Origin: a virus
Length of the DNA: 64,000 nt
Reading direction: 5' to 3' (one strand)
Virus record (IMG/VR): IMGVR_UViG_3300032829_000002
Coordinates: 1-64,000 of that record
Shown: in pieces, positions 32,026 through 40,502 of the stretch
How positions within the stretch are numbered: position 1 is the first letter of the stretch
Layout: each line of letters begins with the position of its first letter
Notes under the pieces: generated by a model
What the model saw: the letters and a program-made list of their open reading frames with translations, nothing else
Told to the model about the DNA's origin: nothing
Database searches by the model: none
Made by a program: the position numbers and the translations under genes

Positions 32026-33728
32026 CGTTTTCTTCCTTTGGGGTAGTTCAGTAGCTCGTACTCGTACGGACCGCCGTCGTCGATAGGCCACTGTCGAAGG
32101 TGCTTCCGCATCTTCTGGCACATGCCGATCATCGGCCCGATGTTGTCTTCTAGCACCACGACGACCGGTGCTTTCTTTCCTTCCTTGTGACGGAGAACTC
32201 GGCCCATCACCTGCTGAAGCATGTTCTTCGAGCTCATCGGCTCGAGAATGATCACGGTGTCGAGCGCGGGGTTGTCGAGGCCCTCCTTGCCGTACTTCAT
32301 GATGGCGAAGGTGACCCTCTTCTCCTTGAGCATCTTCATCCGATGCTTCGGATCGACACGGTGAATCATCAGTCCTGCGTCACTGTCCTTACGCAGGGTT
32401 CGAGCGATGTACTCACGTTGCTTTTTCCGTCGAAGGGCTTCGACTTTCTCGAACACCTCATGCGCTTTGATGGTGCTCTTGTAGATCGCGATCTCCTTCT
32501 CGAGCCCTTCGAAGACGTCCTTGTCGAGTGACGCGTCTTGCAACGCCGTCTCGAGATTGCTGATGGCCGTCAGCATCTTCGCAAGAGCGACATCGTCGAG
32601 GCGTTGCGGTTGCACGGTCTCTCCGACCTCGCTCGGATCGACACTGATGTCGGTGTAGAGCTCCGTGTTGCCATTCCAGAGCGCGAGTAGATTCACGAGC
32701 TCGTCGATGGAGTTCGAGAGCACGAGGATCTTTCGGTCTTGCGCGAGGGCGTTGCGGATCTCGTTCTGGATGAAGTCGAGGCGCGGGCGCCACTGTCCGA
32801 AGTAGACGGCGAGCTTGGACAGGTGCAGCTCACCGTTGTCCGTGCAAGTCGCGTCGACCACCGCAGGGTCTTGCATGTTCAACTCGAGTCCTGTGTACGT
32901 GAAGTAGATGCGTGGACGCATCTCCTGAACGAGGTCTCGGTAGAGAACCTTGCCGAAGTGGAACTCGTGGATGACGTGCAGGCCATCTTCTCGTTCGGGT
33001 GTCGCGGTGAGACCGTACCGGCGCCCGTAGAACAAGTCTGCGCTTCGAGAGAACGTCGGTGCGTTGACGTGATGCGCCTCGTCCCAGCCGATGATGCCGA
33101 ACCACCGACGAACTTCTTCTGGCATGTCGGCTGCGCGTCTTGCGAGGGTTTGGTATGTCGAGAGCACGACCCACTTCTTCCAGTCGAACGTCTGCTCTTG
33201 AATGAGGCCGACGCCGCCAGGAACATCCAAGAAGGTGGAGATCGCCTCCGACCACTGCTCGAGAAGCTGCGTGTTATCGACCACGATCAGTCCTGGCATG
33301 CCCGAACGAGCAATGACCTCCAGGAAGACGACTGTCTTGCCCTTACCGCAGGCAAGTTGGAGAATGCCACCGCGCGCGCTCATCAACGCATCGACCGACT
33401 TGCGTTGAACGTCGCTGCCAGTGGGAATGAGGGAGCCGTCGTTCTGCCTTTTGTGGTCCAGCGTGATGCGACTCCGAACAGGAGAGCGCGAGTAGCGCTG
33501 CGGTCGGCAATCGACGATCTCGAACGGAAGTTGGTCGCGCGGCCAGAACTCACGCGGCACGACCAGATGATCTGCCGTCTCTCGGTAGAGGGGGAGATCC
33601 GTGGGGATACGGTCCTTCCCCTCCAAGTACGAGAACGTGAGGGCGCGCTTCACGCCCTCAACGTTGAAGTGGACTTTGGGTACCCAGAGATTCGTATCCA
33701 GGTACCCTCGATCGGAGAGCTTGTTCAT
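32022..33728 (-). CDS. SF2 helicase (UvsW-like branch-migration type)
   Basis: A 568-residue protein. A 110-residue N-terminal domain precedes the helicase core: Q-rich region, motif I LACGKGKTV, motif II WDEAHH, motif III-like YGLTATPERED, and motif VI QQVMGRVLRHKEG. The order and DEAH box fit phage UvsW/RecG-like or RAD25-type branch-migration helicases that remodel recombination intermediates. A helical insert of about 80 residues lies between the two RecA-like lobes. It is the second gene of the minus-strand cassette that starts near 34.3 kb. Confidence 0.85.
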   Translation of the reverse strand: MNKLSDRGYLDTNLWVPKVHFNVEGVKRALTFSYLEGKDRIPTDLPLYRETADHLVVPREFWPRDQLPFEIVDCRPQRYSRSPVRSRITLDHKRQNDGSLIPTGSDVQRKSVDALMSARGGILQLACGKGKTVVFLEVIARSGMPGLIVVDNTQLLEQWSEAISTFLDVPGGVGLIQEQTFDWKKWVVLSTYQTLARRAADMPEEVRRWFGIIGWDEAHHVNAPTFSRSADLFYGRRYGLTATPEREDGLHVIHEFHFGKVLYRDLVQEMRPRIYFTYTGLELNMQDPAVVDATCTDNGELHLSKLAVYFGQWRPRLDFIQNEIRNALAQDRKILVLSNSIDELVNLLALWNGNTELYTDISVDPSEVGETVQPQRLDDVALAKMLTAISNLETALQDASLDKDVFEGLEKEIAIYKSTIKAHEVFEKVEALRRKKQREYIARTLRKDSDAGLMIHRVDPKHRMKMLKEKRVTFAIMKYGKEGLDNPALDTVIILEPMSSKNMLQQVMGRVLRHKEGKKAPVVVVLEDNIGPMIGMCQKMRKHLRQWPIDDGGPYEYELLNYPKGRKR

Positions 33729-34267
33729 TCTTCCTTCTTGCTGAACGCGTTGTGATCGAGCCAGGCTGCGAACGCATGCCCGAGAGCCTTGCCGCCTGCA
33801 CGAAGCATCTCGCGTCCAAGTGGAGCGAGGAAGTGCTCACCAGACCGCCTCTCTTCCGGAACGGTCAGGTACGCAGGGATTCCGTAGTTGGTCGGCATCA
33901 TCTGCACCGGCTGGCTGACCACGATTGGGTACGGATAGTGCGGGTTCGGGTACGCCGGCGGAGGCGCTGCTTGGGGAGTCATCTGCATCGGAGGCGGCTG
34001 CTGGAATCGTGGAGCATACGGCGCCGCCGGCTGCTGCGGACGGATCAGGCTCGAGGGGGCCACCAGCGCGCGCTGTTGCGCCTCGGTTTTCGCCAGAGCT
34101 GTTCGGATCTTGCAGGAGTCGAAGTAATCGCAGCGCGGGCGAACTTTGGCGCCGTTGGGTGCCACGAAGGTCGCGTCGTAGCCGCCGGCGCACTCGACCG
34201 CGCTTTGGTCCCAGATCTTGCCGTAGCACTCGGGCTGCTGAGTGGTCTGCACCGTCGTTTGGTTCAT
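33725..34267 (-). CDS. Cys-rich N-terminal protein with Pro/Gln linker
   Basis: A 180-residue protein, first gene of the leftward cassette. The N-terminal 55 residues hold four cysteines (ECYGKIWD, VECAGGYD, RCDYFDSC), a likely zinc site. Residues about 70-130 are Pro/Gln/Tyr-rich and disordered. A C-terminal helical domain (LAPLGREMLRAGGKALGHAFAAWLDHN) follows. It may act as an adaptor or regulator. Position just downstream of the divergent promoter region is also compatible with a regulatory role. Confidence 0.55.
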   Translation of the reverse strand: MNQTTVQTTQQPECYGKIWDQSAVECAGGYDATFVAPNGAKVRPRCDYFDSCKIRTALAKTEAQQRALVAPSSLIRPQQPAAPYAPRFQQPPPMQMTPQAAPPPAYPNPHYPYPIVVSQPVQMMPTNYGIPAYLTVPEERRSGEHFLAPLGREMLRAGGKALGHAFAAWLDHNAFSKKEE

Positions 34268-34386
34268 TCTTGTCCTCCTGGGTCTATGCCCGGTTGTTCG
34301 TTTCCCTTATTCCGCTGCGGCGGCTAACCTTTGCGGTATTCTTGCGGTACCGGCCGTTGGCCGATTACGCTCAGACAGGGAGCGCC
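34268..34386. promoter_or_regulatory. Divergent intergenic region, likely promoters for both blocks
   Basis: These 119 bases separate the leftward replication block from the rightward head block. They contain GGCC-GTT-GGCC, TTGCGGTATTCT and a T-rich patch, which could be operator or promoter elements. A clear sigma70 pair with correct spacing is not evident on either strand. The assignment rests on the divergent layout. Confidence 0.4.
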
Positions 34387-34920
34387 ATGGAAAAGCTCAG
34401 CGGACTTCTGCTCGACGTGTACGACGACCCCACCGGGCATCTCTTTCGAGAGATCTTCCCGAGCCGACTCGAGGTGCCGGAGCTCGTCAAGAGCGCGCAC
34501 TTGCTCAGCGAGGAAGAGCGTCGCTCGCTCCCGGACGATGTCTTCGCGCTCGTTCTCCGCGATGGTGACGTGACGCTTCGCAAGTTCGCGTGCGTCGATC
34601 CAGGCAACGTCGCGCTCTCAATGCTCTACTTTTCCAAGACCGCCGCCAAGCTGCCGAAGGAAGCGCAGAAAGCTGCTGCGCGCAACCTGCTCACCGCCGA
34701 AAGCTGGTACAAGGCAGCAGGCATCGGAGGTTCCTTGCTTGGAGCCGCCGGCAAAGGAGTCGGTGGTCTTTTGGGAAAGGGGCTGGGGTGGGCTGCCAAG
34801 AATCCGATGAGCGCGCTGAGTGGCGCGATGACGGCGTACGGCGTCGGTCAGACCGCGAAGGAGATCGGCGGCAAACTTCGCAACATCAGCGGCCAGATGG
34901 CGCCCACGATTCAAGGATGA
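34387..34920 (+). CDS. Virion-associated protein, first gene of the head block
   Basis: A 177-residue protein with GGGAG before the ATG. The N-terminal 85 residues are a mixed domain (LLSEEERRSLPDDVFALVLRD...). The middle carries the FSKTA motif shared with other head proteins here. Residues about 115-160 are a Gly/Ala-rich hydrophobic stretch (GIGGSLLGAAGKGVGGLLGKG) that could insert in a membrane. It may be a head-tail connector or ejection protein. Its stop overlaps the next start. Confidence 0.55.
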   Translation: MEKLSGLLLDVYDDPTGHLFREIFPSRLEVPELVKSAHLLSEEERRSLPDDVFALVLRDGDVTLRKFACVDPGNVALSMLYFSKTAAKLPKEAQKAAARNLLTAESWYKAAGIGGSLLGAAGKGVGGLLGKGLGWAAKNPMSALSGAMTAYGVGQTAKEIGGKLRNISGQMAPTIQG

Positions 34921-35849
34921 GCACCATGAAACAAGCAGAGCTCGCGAACACGCATACGATGCCGGCGGAGAGTACGGACACCTCGACGACGACCAAGGCG
35001 GTCGTTGCGAAGAAGACAGCGGCGATCGGACACCTGGTCAAGGGCAAGAACGGTCACCGCGGAGAGGAAGGCATCCTGCCGGAGACGAACACGGAGATCA
35101 AGGGGAAGCATCCAGGCAAGCTGCCGCAGATGCGCCTTCTTCAGCCGCACGTCGACGTTGCTGGTTTCGAGCCCCCGAAGAAGGTGCAGGAGAAGAAGGC
35201 CAGCACGTACGCGCTGGGTGCGCGCTACCCCTTGGACAGCTACGCGCAGGTCAAAGCCGCCGCGGCGTACTTCGACGAGTTCGGCAAGCGCATGGCGCCT
35301 CCCGATCGACACGAGTACTGCTGCAACCTCGTCAAGCGCGCGTCGGAGCTCGGCATCCCGGTGTCCGACGAGGTCCGCAAGTACGGTTCGGAGAAGTACG
35401 CTCCCGTCGAGGAGATCAAGGTCGCCCTCGACGCGCGTCGTTCTCTTCTCGAACCGGGCAAGTTCACGGCGGCTCTCGACAAGCTGGCGGCCGTTCGTGA
35501 GCAGCTCGAGCCGGAGATGTTCTGCCTCACGCTCAGCGAGTTCGACAAGACGGCGGGCCTCGAGTTCTGCTACGACCGCGATGTGCCCGATCCGTACTAC
35601 TCGACCTACGGCTTCGAGAAGACCGCGACCTTCAGTGAGGTCATCGGCAACATCCACGTCACCGAGGCCGACCTCGAGTACCTCGCGATGAAGCGGTTGC
35701 CCTTGGTCAAGGGGACCTTCAGCGACGACATGGCCGAAGAGTTCCGCAAGGACCCCGTCGGCATCTTCAAGTCTCTGCCGCTCGCGCAGCGCCGTATTCT
35801 GGCGAACATGGCGCGCGAACAGCACTCGGGTGCGCCTGGAAGTGGTTGA
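34917..35849 (+). CDS. Virion-associated protein with FxKTA motifs
   Basis: A 310-residue protein. The ATG at 34917 overlaps the previous stop (ATGA); an alternative ATG at 34926 has AAGGA eight bases upstream. The first 75 residues are Thr/Lys/Glu-rich and disordered. The rest is globular alpha/beta. It carries FDKTA near residue 216 and FEKTA near residue 239. No enzyme motif is visible. It sits directly upstream of portal-associated genes and is probably a head or ejection protein. Confidence 0.55.
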   Translation: MSTMKQAELANTHTMPAESTDTSTTTKAVVAKKTAAIGHLVKGKNGHRGEEGILPETNTEIKGKHPGKLPQMRLLQPHVDVAGFEPPKKVQEKKASTYALGARYPLDSYAQVKAAAAYFDEFGKRMAPPDRHEYCCNLVKRASELGIPVSDEVRKYGSEKYAPVEEIKVALDARRSLLEPGKFTAALDKLAAVREQLEPEMFCLTLSEFDKTAGLEFCYDRDVPDPYYSTYGFEKTATFSEVIGNIHVTEADLEYLAMKRLPLVKGTFSDDMAEEFRKDPVGIFKSLPLAQRRILANMAREQHSGAPGSG

Positions 35850-36652
35850 TGCCGTCGCTCCCCAGCTACGATGCGGAGCTTCTGAAGGTACTCCAGTCCG
35901 TCAGCCGGGCTGACGTGGAGCGCGGGCCTGCTGCGTCTTTCGACGAGTCGACTCCCGAGCTCGAAACGACGGGTGCGCCCGAAGCTACTTCGTCTCCCCC
36001 GGTTTCAGCAGTGGTTACGCGCGTGACTGCGCGTACGCTGCTGGCGCACCCCGAGACGCATCCGGTGATCGTGGATCTGGCGCTGCTTCAGAAGTACGGT
36101 CCGGAGTGGCTCGAGTGGGAACCGGAAACGGTGCAGCTTCGTGCGGGACAGGACTTCGGGACGATCAGCGACCTGAACTTCTCGAAGGCGATGGCGATGA
36201 AGACGCTTCATCTCGTCGACTCTTTCTGGGAGCAGTGGGAAGTCTTCAACTGGTGCGTGCACCCGTTCAACTCTCTCTTCCCGGACTTCGAGGTCATGCA
36301 GGCGCCGACGGTTGCTCAAGCGATGGCCGCGGTCGACGTCGCCAACCGTGTCCGTGAAGACGTCTCTTGGTCAGAAGAGGTGCGGTTGTTCCTCGGCGTT
36401 GTGCATCGCCACGAGGGCATGTTCGTTCCGCAGCCTCCCGTCGACAGGCTTGCGATCATCGATACGACCAACGTCGACATCGACCTCGATGCAGTGAAGA
36501 AGGCGTGGCCGAGTGTTCGTGTCAGCGGTAAAGCCCCCAGTGCGCAGACTTCAGAGGCGGAGCAGCTTCGGAGGATGTTGACTGCGCATGACTTCTTGAC
36601 CGAAAGTAGGAACAGGCTGAAGGCCCAGCTCTGCCTGGTGCAGACCGCATGA
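35849..36652 (+). CDS. Hypothetical virion-block protein
   Basis: A 267-residue protein starting by TGATG overlap. A disordered, acidic N-terminal 60 residues precede a globular part with helices (ALLQKYGPEWLEWEPETVQL, DLNFSKAMAMKTLHLVDSFWEQWEVFNW) rich in aromatics. The C-terminal 50 residues form a helix. No motif recognised. It ends by ATGA overlap with the next gene, two genes before the portal, so a connector or portal-associated role is likely. Confidence 0.5.
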   Translation: MPSLPSYDAELLKVLQSVSRADVERGPAASFDESTPELETTGAPEATSSPPVSAVVTRVTARTLLAHPETHPVIVDLALLQKYGPEWLEWEPETVQLRAGQDFGTISDLNFSKAMAMKTLHLVDSFWEQWEVFNWCVHPFNSLFPDFEVMQAPTVAQAMAAVDVANRVREDVSWSEEVRLFLGVVHRHEGMFVPQPPVDRLAIIDTTNVDIDLDAVKKAWPSVRVSGKAPSAQTSEAEQLRRMLTAHDFLTESRNRLKAQLCLVQTA

Positions 36653-37626
36653 CGCGCATGAACGAATCGATGATGCAGTCGTTCGCCGACGAGCTGAAGA
36701 AGCTCGCGAGGGTGAACCCGCGTGTTGGTTCGGCCGCGACGCTCGGTGTTCTGGGGGCGCTCACGGGCGGTGGTGTCAACTACCTGCGGCACCTGACGGG
36801 CGGAAATCCAGAAGAGTCTGGTACCGGTGCGGCGGCACGGGGCGCTCTCGCAGGTGGTCTCGGCGGCTTGGGAATCGGTGCCGCTCTTCCGTTGCGCGCG
36901 CGCCAGGCGGTGTCCCGCTTTGGTCTTCGCGAGCTGCACGGATTGACGGGGCACATGCCCGAGGGGGAGACGCTGCGAACCATGCACGCGGGCGCGTACC
37001 CATCCGAGGTGGCAGCGGTCAAGGCACGCCGGGCCGTTCTCAAAGCGCAGCGAAGTGGTGCTCCCGAAGCGGTCGAGCAAGCGTCCAAAGAGTGGGGGCG
37101 CGCGCAGGATGCGCTCAAGGCGACACGAAGCGCCGAAGAGTGGGGGCTTACGAATCTGCCAGGCGTCGTGAAGTCGATGAAGGCGCACGGTATCCTGCCG
37201 ACCGTCTATCGTGGAGCGCACGCGCAGATCGCAGGAGCAAGTCCCGCGAGCAAGGCGCTGATGCTTGGTCTCCCCGCCCTTGGCGTCGCGCAGGCAGCAC
37301 TCTCACCGGCTCCTGACGGAGGCAAGGGAGAGCAGCTCGGGTACACCACGGGCACCCTCGTTGGAGGTCTCGCGAGTGGCTTGATGCCCTTTGGTGCAGG
37401 GCAGGTTCTCCAAGAAGCGACGGGTCATCTTGGCCGCGCGGCGGGCAAGGGCGTCGATATCGCCGCGGGCAAGCTCTTTCACAAGAACGCACCACCGAAC
37501 TTCCGCTCGTACGGACCGCACCCCGTGGAGGCTAGCGACCTCACCAAGGGACCCGGTCAGTCGACCCCCAGTGAAACGATCATGACGGCCCGTGCTTCGG
37601 GCTATCCGCCGGAGACGCAAGTATGA
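36649..37626 (+). CDS. Gly/Ala-rich membrane-interacting head protein
   Basis: A 325-residue protein. It opens with MQSFADELKKLARVNP, an N-terminal tag like those of other head-block proteins here. Residues about 25-85 hold GSAATLGVLGALTGGG and a Gly/Ala-rich segment (GGLGGLGIGAALP), and a second such stretch lies near 205-255. It has alternating hydrophobic Gly-rich and charged helices, suggestive of a membrane-inserting ejection or pilot protein. It overlaps the portal gene start by four bases. Confidence 0.55.
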   Translation: MTRMNESMMQSFADELKKLARVNPRVGSAATLGVLGALTGGGVNYLRHLTGGNPEESGTGAAARGALAGGLGGLGIGAALPLRARQAVSRFGLRELHGLTGHMPEGETLRTMHAGAYPSEVAAVKARRAVLKAQRSGAPEAVEQASKEWGRAQDALKATRSAEEWGLTNLPGVVKSMKAHGILPTVYRGAHAQIAGASPASKALMLGLPALGVAQAALSPAPDGGKGEQLGYTTGTLVGGLASGLMPFGAGQVLQEATGHLGRAAGKGVDIAAGKLFHKNAPPNFRSYGPHPVEASDLTKGPGQSTPSETIMTARASGYPPETQV

Positions 37627-39674
37627 CGATGGCAGGCGGCATGGGTGTCGGCGGTCCGGCGAACGCCTTCCGCTTCTCGCAGACGCGCGGCCGCATTCAG
37701 GGCAGCCCTGTCCAGGGAGTCAACTACCCCTCGCCGTTCTTCGACGTCGCGCACACCTACTTGCCCGTCACGGTCAAGCAGATGTTCCGTTGGTGCCGGT
37801 ACTACTTCTTGACGAACCCGTTGATCAACGCGGTCGTCTTCAAGATGAGTGAGTACCCCGTCACAGACCTCATCATCGATCACGACGACGCGCGCACCAA
37901 AGATCGCTGGATGGACTTCTTCCAAGACCATCTTCAGTACCGCGCCTTTCAGGTGGAGGTCGGACTCGACTACTTCGCCTACGGCAACGCGTTCATCAGC
38001 ATCGGCTACAACTTCCACAAGTACCTGCGCTGCGCGACGTGCGGTTGGCGCGAGGTTGCGAACCGTTGCCGCAACCACTGGGTCTTCACGAACTACTCGT
38101 TCCGGCTCGCGTGCCCTGGTTGCCACACGACGGGTGATGCGATCGTCACGGACTTGTACTTGAAGAACCCGAGCGGCGTGAAGCTCATTCGCTGGAACCC
38201 GGAGGACATGGAGATCCTCTACAACGACCTCACCGGCGACTACACGTACTTCTACACGATCCCCGCGGTCATCCGGAACGACATCATCATCGGTCGCAAG
38301 GAAGTGGTCGAGACCATCCCGCAGATCTTCATCCAGGCGCTGAAGGAGCAGAAGGGACTCGTCCTCGCGAAGGACAAGGTCTTCCATCTTCGTCGTCCGT
38401 CGCTCGCTACGCAGGATCGAGGATGGGGCATCCCTCTTCTTCTGCCTGTCCTGAAGGACACGTACTACCTTCAGCTCATGAAGAAGGCGCAGGAGGCAAT
38501 CCTGCTCGAGCACATCGTGCCGCTGCGCATCCTCTTTCCGCAGCCTGCCGCCGGTACCGCCGATCCCTTCACGAGCATCAACCTTGTCGACTGGCGCGAT
38601 CATGTCGCGACCGAGATCGGTCGTTGGCGATACGACAACAACTACATCCCCATCCTGCCTTTGCCGGTGGGCAACCAGACCATCGGTGGTGACGGCAAGG
38701 CGCTCATGCTGACGCCCGAGATCCAGCAGTGGAGCGAGCAGATCGTCGTTGGCATGGGAGTGCCCCGCGAGTTCGTGTTCGGTGGCTTGTCCTACGCGGG
38801 GACGAACGTGTCGATGCGCATGCTCGAAAATGCCTTCATCGGCTACGTGTTGCGCCACAAGCATCTGTTCCGATTCGTCATGCAGGAGGTTTCCAACTTC
38901 CTCGATTGGCCGATGGCGAAGGGGCGCTTCAAGCCCTTCAAGATGGCCGACGACATCCAGCGCAAGTCGCTGATGCTCCAGTTCAACCAGCTCAACAAGA
39001 TCAGCGACTCGACGCTGCTCGCGGACTCCGACCTCTCGCAAGAGGAGGAGAACAAGCTGATGCTGAAGGAGACGAAGACGCGTCTCGAAGCAACCAAGAC
39101 GCAGCAGCTCGCGATGGCTGAGATCCAGGGCGAGTCGTCTCTCGTCATGGCCAAGTACCAAGCCAAGGCGCAGCAGGTGCAGCAGCAGGCGATGCAGCAG
39201 GGACCCGCGCCAGGAGAGCCCGGAGCTCAGGACCAGTTGGGGGCAGGAACGCCTGGTGGTCAGCAGGCCGCCGCGGCGGGCGCGCCGGCAGACCTCACCG
39301 ATCCCCAAGCCTCTCCGCTGCCGCCCGGAAGCGCACTCTTGGAAGCACCGACGCCGGATCAAGAGTTCCACAGCGCGATCTCTAGCCGTCTCGGACGCCA
39401 GCAGAACATGCAACAGAGCGGGCAGCAGAACGTCGACTTGCCTAGCATGGCGATGTCGTACGCCCAGCAGATCTCGCACCTCGACCCTGCGATGCAGCAG
39501 ATGGCCCTTCAGAATCTCCAGACCACGAGCCCCGATCTCGCCGCGCTCACGGGGCAGTATCTGAAGCAGCTCCAGAAGGACAAGGAGCAGATCATGGCCG
39601 GCTCGCAGGGGGGCGTCGACATGCGACCGCTTCCTGAGCAGCGATCGCCGCGTAGAATGACGACGCTCGTCTGA
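37623..39674 (+). CDS. Portal protein with inserted zinc ribbon
   Basis: A 683-residue protein. The core (residues about 45-470) has portal-like features: RWCRYYFLTNPLINAVVFKM near 60-80, YFAYGNAFISIGYN, then a stem/wing region through GVPREFVFGGLSYAGTN and a long helix ending near 470. Residues 137-168 are an insert with CATCGW, CRNHW and CPGC, an apparent zinc ribbon. The C-terminal 190 residues are Gln/Ala/Pro-rich and disordered. It forms the dodecameric portal that admits DNA; the terminase is encoded at 57 kb. It starts by ATGA overlap and ends before a bidirectional terminator. Confidence 0.75.
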   Translation: MTMAGGMGVGGPANAFRFSQTRGRIQGSPVQGVNYPSPFFDVAHTYLPVTVKQMFRWCRYYFLTNPLINAVVFKMSEYPVTDLIIDHDDARTKDRWMDFFQDHLQYRAFQVEVGLDYFAYGNAFISIGYNFHKYLRCATCGWREVANRCRNHWVFTNYSFRLACPGCHTTGDAIVTDLYLKNPSGVKLIRWNPEDMEILYNDLTGDYTYFYTIPAVIRNDIIIGRKEVVETIPQIFIQALKEQKGLVLAKDKVFHLRRPSLATQDRGWGIPLLLPVLKDTYYLQLMKKAQEAILLEHIVPLRILFPQPAAGTADPFTSINLVDWRDHVATEIGRWRYDNNYIPILPLPVGNQTIGGDGKALMLTPEIQQWSEQIVVGMGVPREFVFGGLSYAGTNVSMRMLENAFIGYVLRHKHLFRFVMQEVSNFLDWPMAKGRFKPFKMADDIQRKSLMLQFNQLNKISDSTLLADSDLSQEEENKLMLKETKTRLEATKTQQLAMAEIQGESSLVMAKYQAKAQQVQQQAMQQGPAPGEPGAQDQLGAGTPGGQQAAAAGAPADLTDPQASPLPPGSALLEAPTPDQEFHSAISSRLGRQQNMQQSGQQNVDLPSMAMSYAQQISHLDPAMQQMALQNLQTTSPDLAALTGQYLKQLQKDKEQIMAGSQGGVDMRPLPEQRSPRRMTTLV

Positions 39675-39679
39675 GGGCT

Positions 39680-39712
39680 AAAAAAGCAGGGCCAGAAGGC
39701 CCTGCTTTCAAC
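39680..39712. terminator. Bidirectional terminator after the portal gene
   Basis: A nine-base stem AGCAGGGCC/GGCCCTGCT with an AGAA loop at 39685-39706. The minus-strand side runs into TTTTTAG, giving strong termination of the leftward MoxR/VWA cassette. The plus-strand side has only TTTC. It separates convergent cassettes. Confidence 0.8.
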
Positions 39713-40502
39713 CAACGAGTCGCCACACTCCGTCGCTGCCGAGACGGATGTTTCCTTCTCCGGTTGCGATCTTGTACCCCCTGGATTGGTACGCGTACCG
39801 CACGCGAAGATCGAACGGCGATCGTTCTTTCACGAGCTGCGTCACGAAGTACTTTCCTTCGATGAGCCCTCCGCACCGCAGGTAGATTCGAGCCCAGGAT
39901 GCTTCGTCGAGGCTGACAGCGACGACCTGCCTCCACTTCGCTCGTCGCGCATCGAGCTTGGCAGCGATCTTGACCTCGTTTGGATAGGCTCCTCTTTTCG
40001 TGCAGGTTACAACGATCTCTCCTCTTGTGAGGAAGGGAACTGAGTAGATCTTGACGTCGTGCCCGACGTTTGGCGTCGAACGAAGCTGCCAGCGTTCGAG
40101 TACCTCCCGTGCCTTTGCAAGTACGAACGGCGAAGGGCGTAGGAAGCGTCGACCCTCGAGTGGGTCGAACACTGTCGTTCTTCGTACGTACCTCGTATTC
40201 CTAACCTCTCGAGGTTCGTTTCCTTCAAGAAGGTGCGGAATGTCGATGCGGTCCTTCAACGCGGCGAAGTAGCTACCACCGCAGAGAAGAGCGCCTACGA
40301 TCTCCAAGCAAGATGACTGTTCTATCTTCGACTGTTCCATCATGTCGACTTCGGCCGCCAGTGTCTTCAGTCGAACGCCTGGATGATCGAGAAGCGTGAC
40401 GCGATGCCCTCGAAAACGAACGGTGTGCTCTTCTCCGTTGCAGCGCACTTTGAAGAGCACCTCGTTGTTTTTCACTTCGGAACGCGAACGACGTGACCCC
40501 AT
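39708..40502 (-). CDS. Hypothetical protein downstream of the VWA gene
   Basis: A 264-residue protein. Its ATG at 40502 has AAAGGAG eight bases upstream and overlaps the VWA gene by 31 bases. It is strand-rich, with basic patches (KVRCNGEEHTVRFRGHRVTLLDH, SPFDLRVRYAYQSRGYKIA). No catalytic motif. It is the last gene of the MoxR/VWA cassette and may be a client or adaptor of that module, inferred from neighbourhood only. Confidence 0.5.
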   Translation of the reverse strand: MGSRRSRSEVKNNEVLFKVRCNGEEHTVRFRGHRVTLLDHPGVRLKTLAAEVDMMEQSKIEQSSCLEIVGALLCGGSYFAALKDRIDIPHLLEGNEPREVRNTRYVRRTTVFDPLEGRRFLRPSPFVLAKAREVLERWQLRSTPNVGHDVKIYSVPFLTRGEIVVTCTKRGAYPNEVKIAAKLDARRAKWRQVVAVSLDEASWARIYLRCGGLIEGKYFVTQLVKERSPFDLRVRYAYQSRGYKIATGEGNIRLGSDGVWRLVG

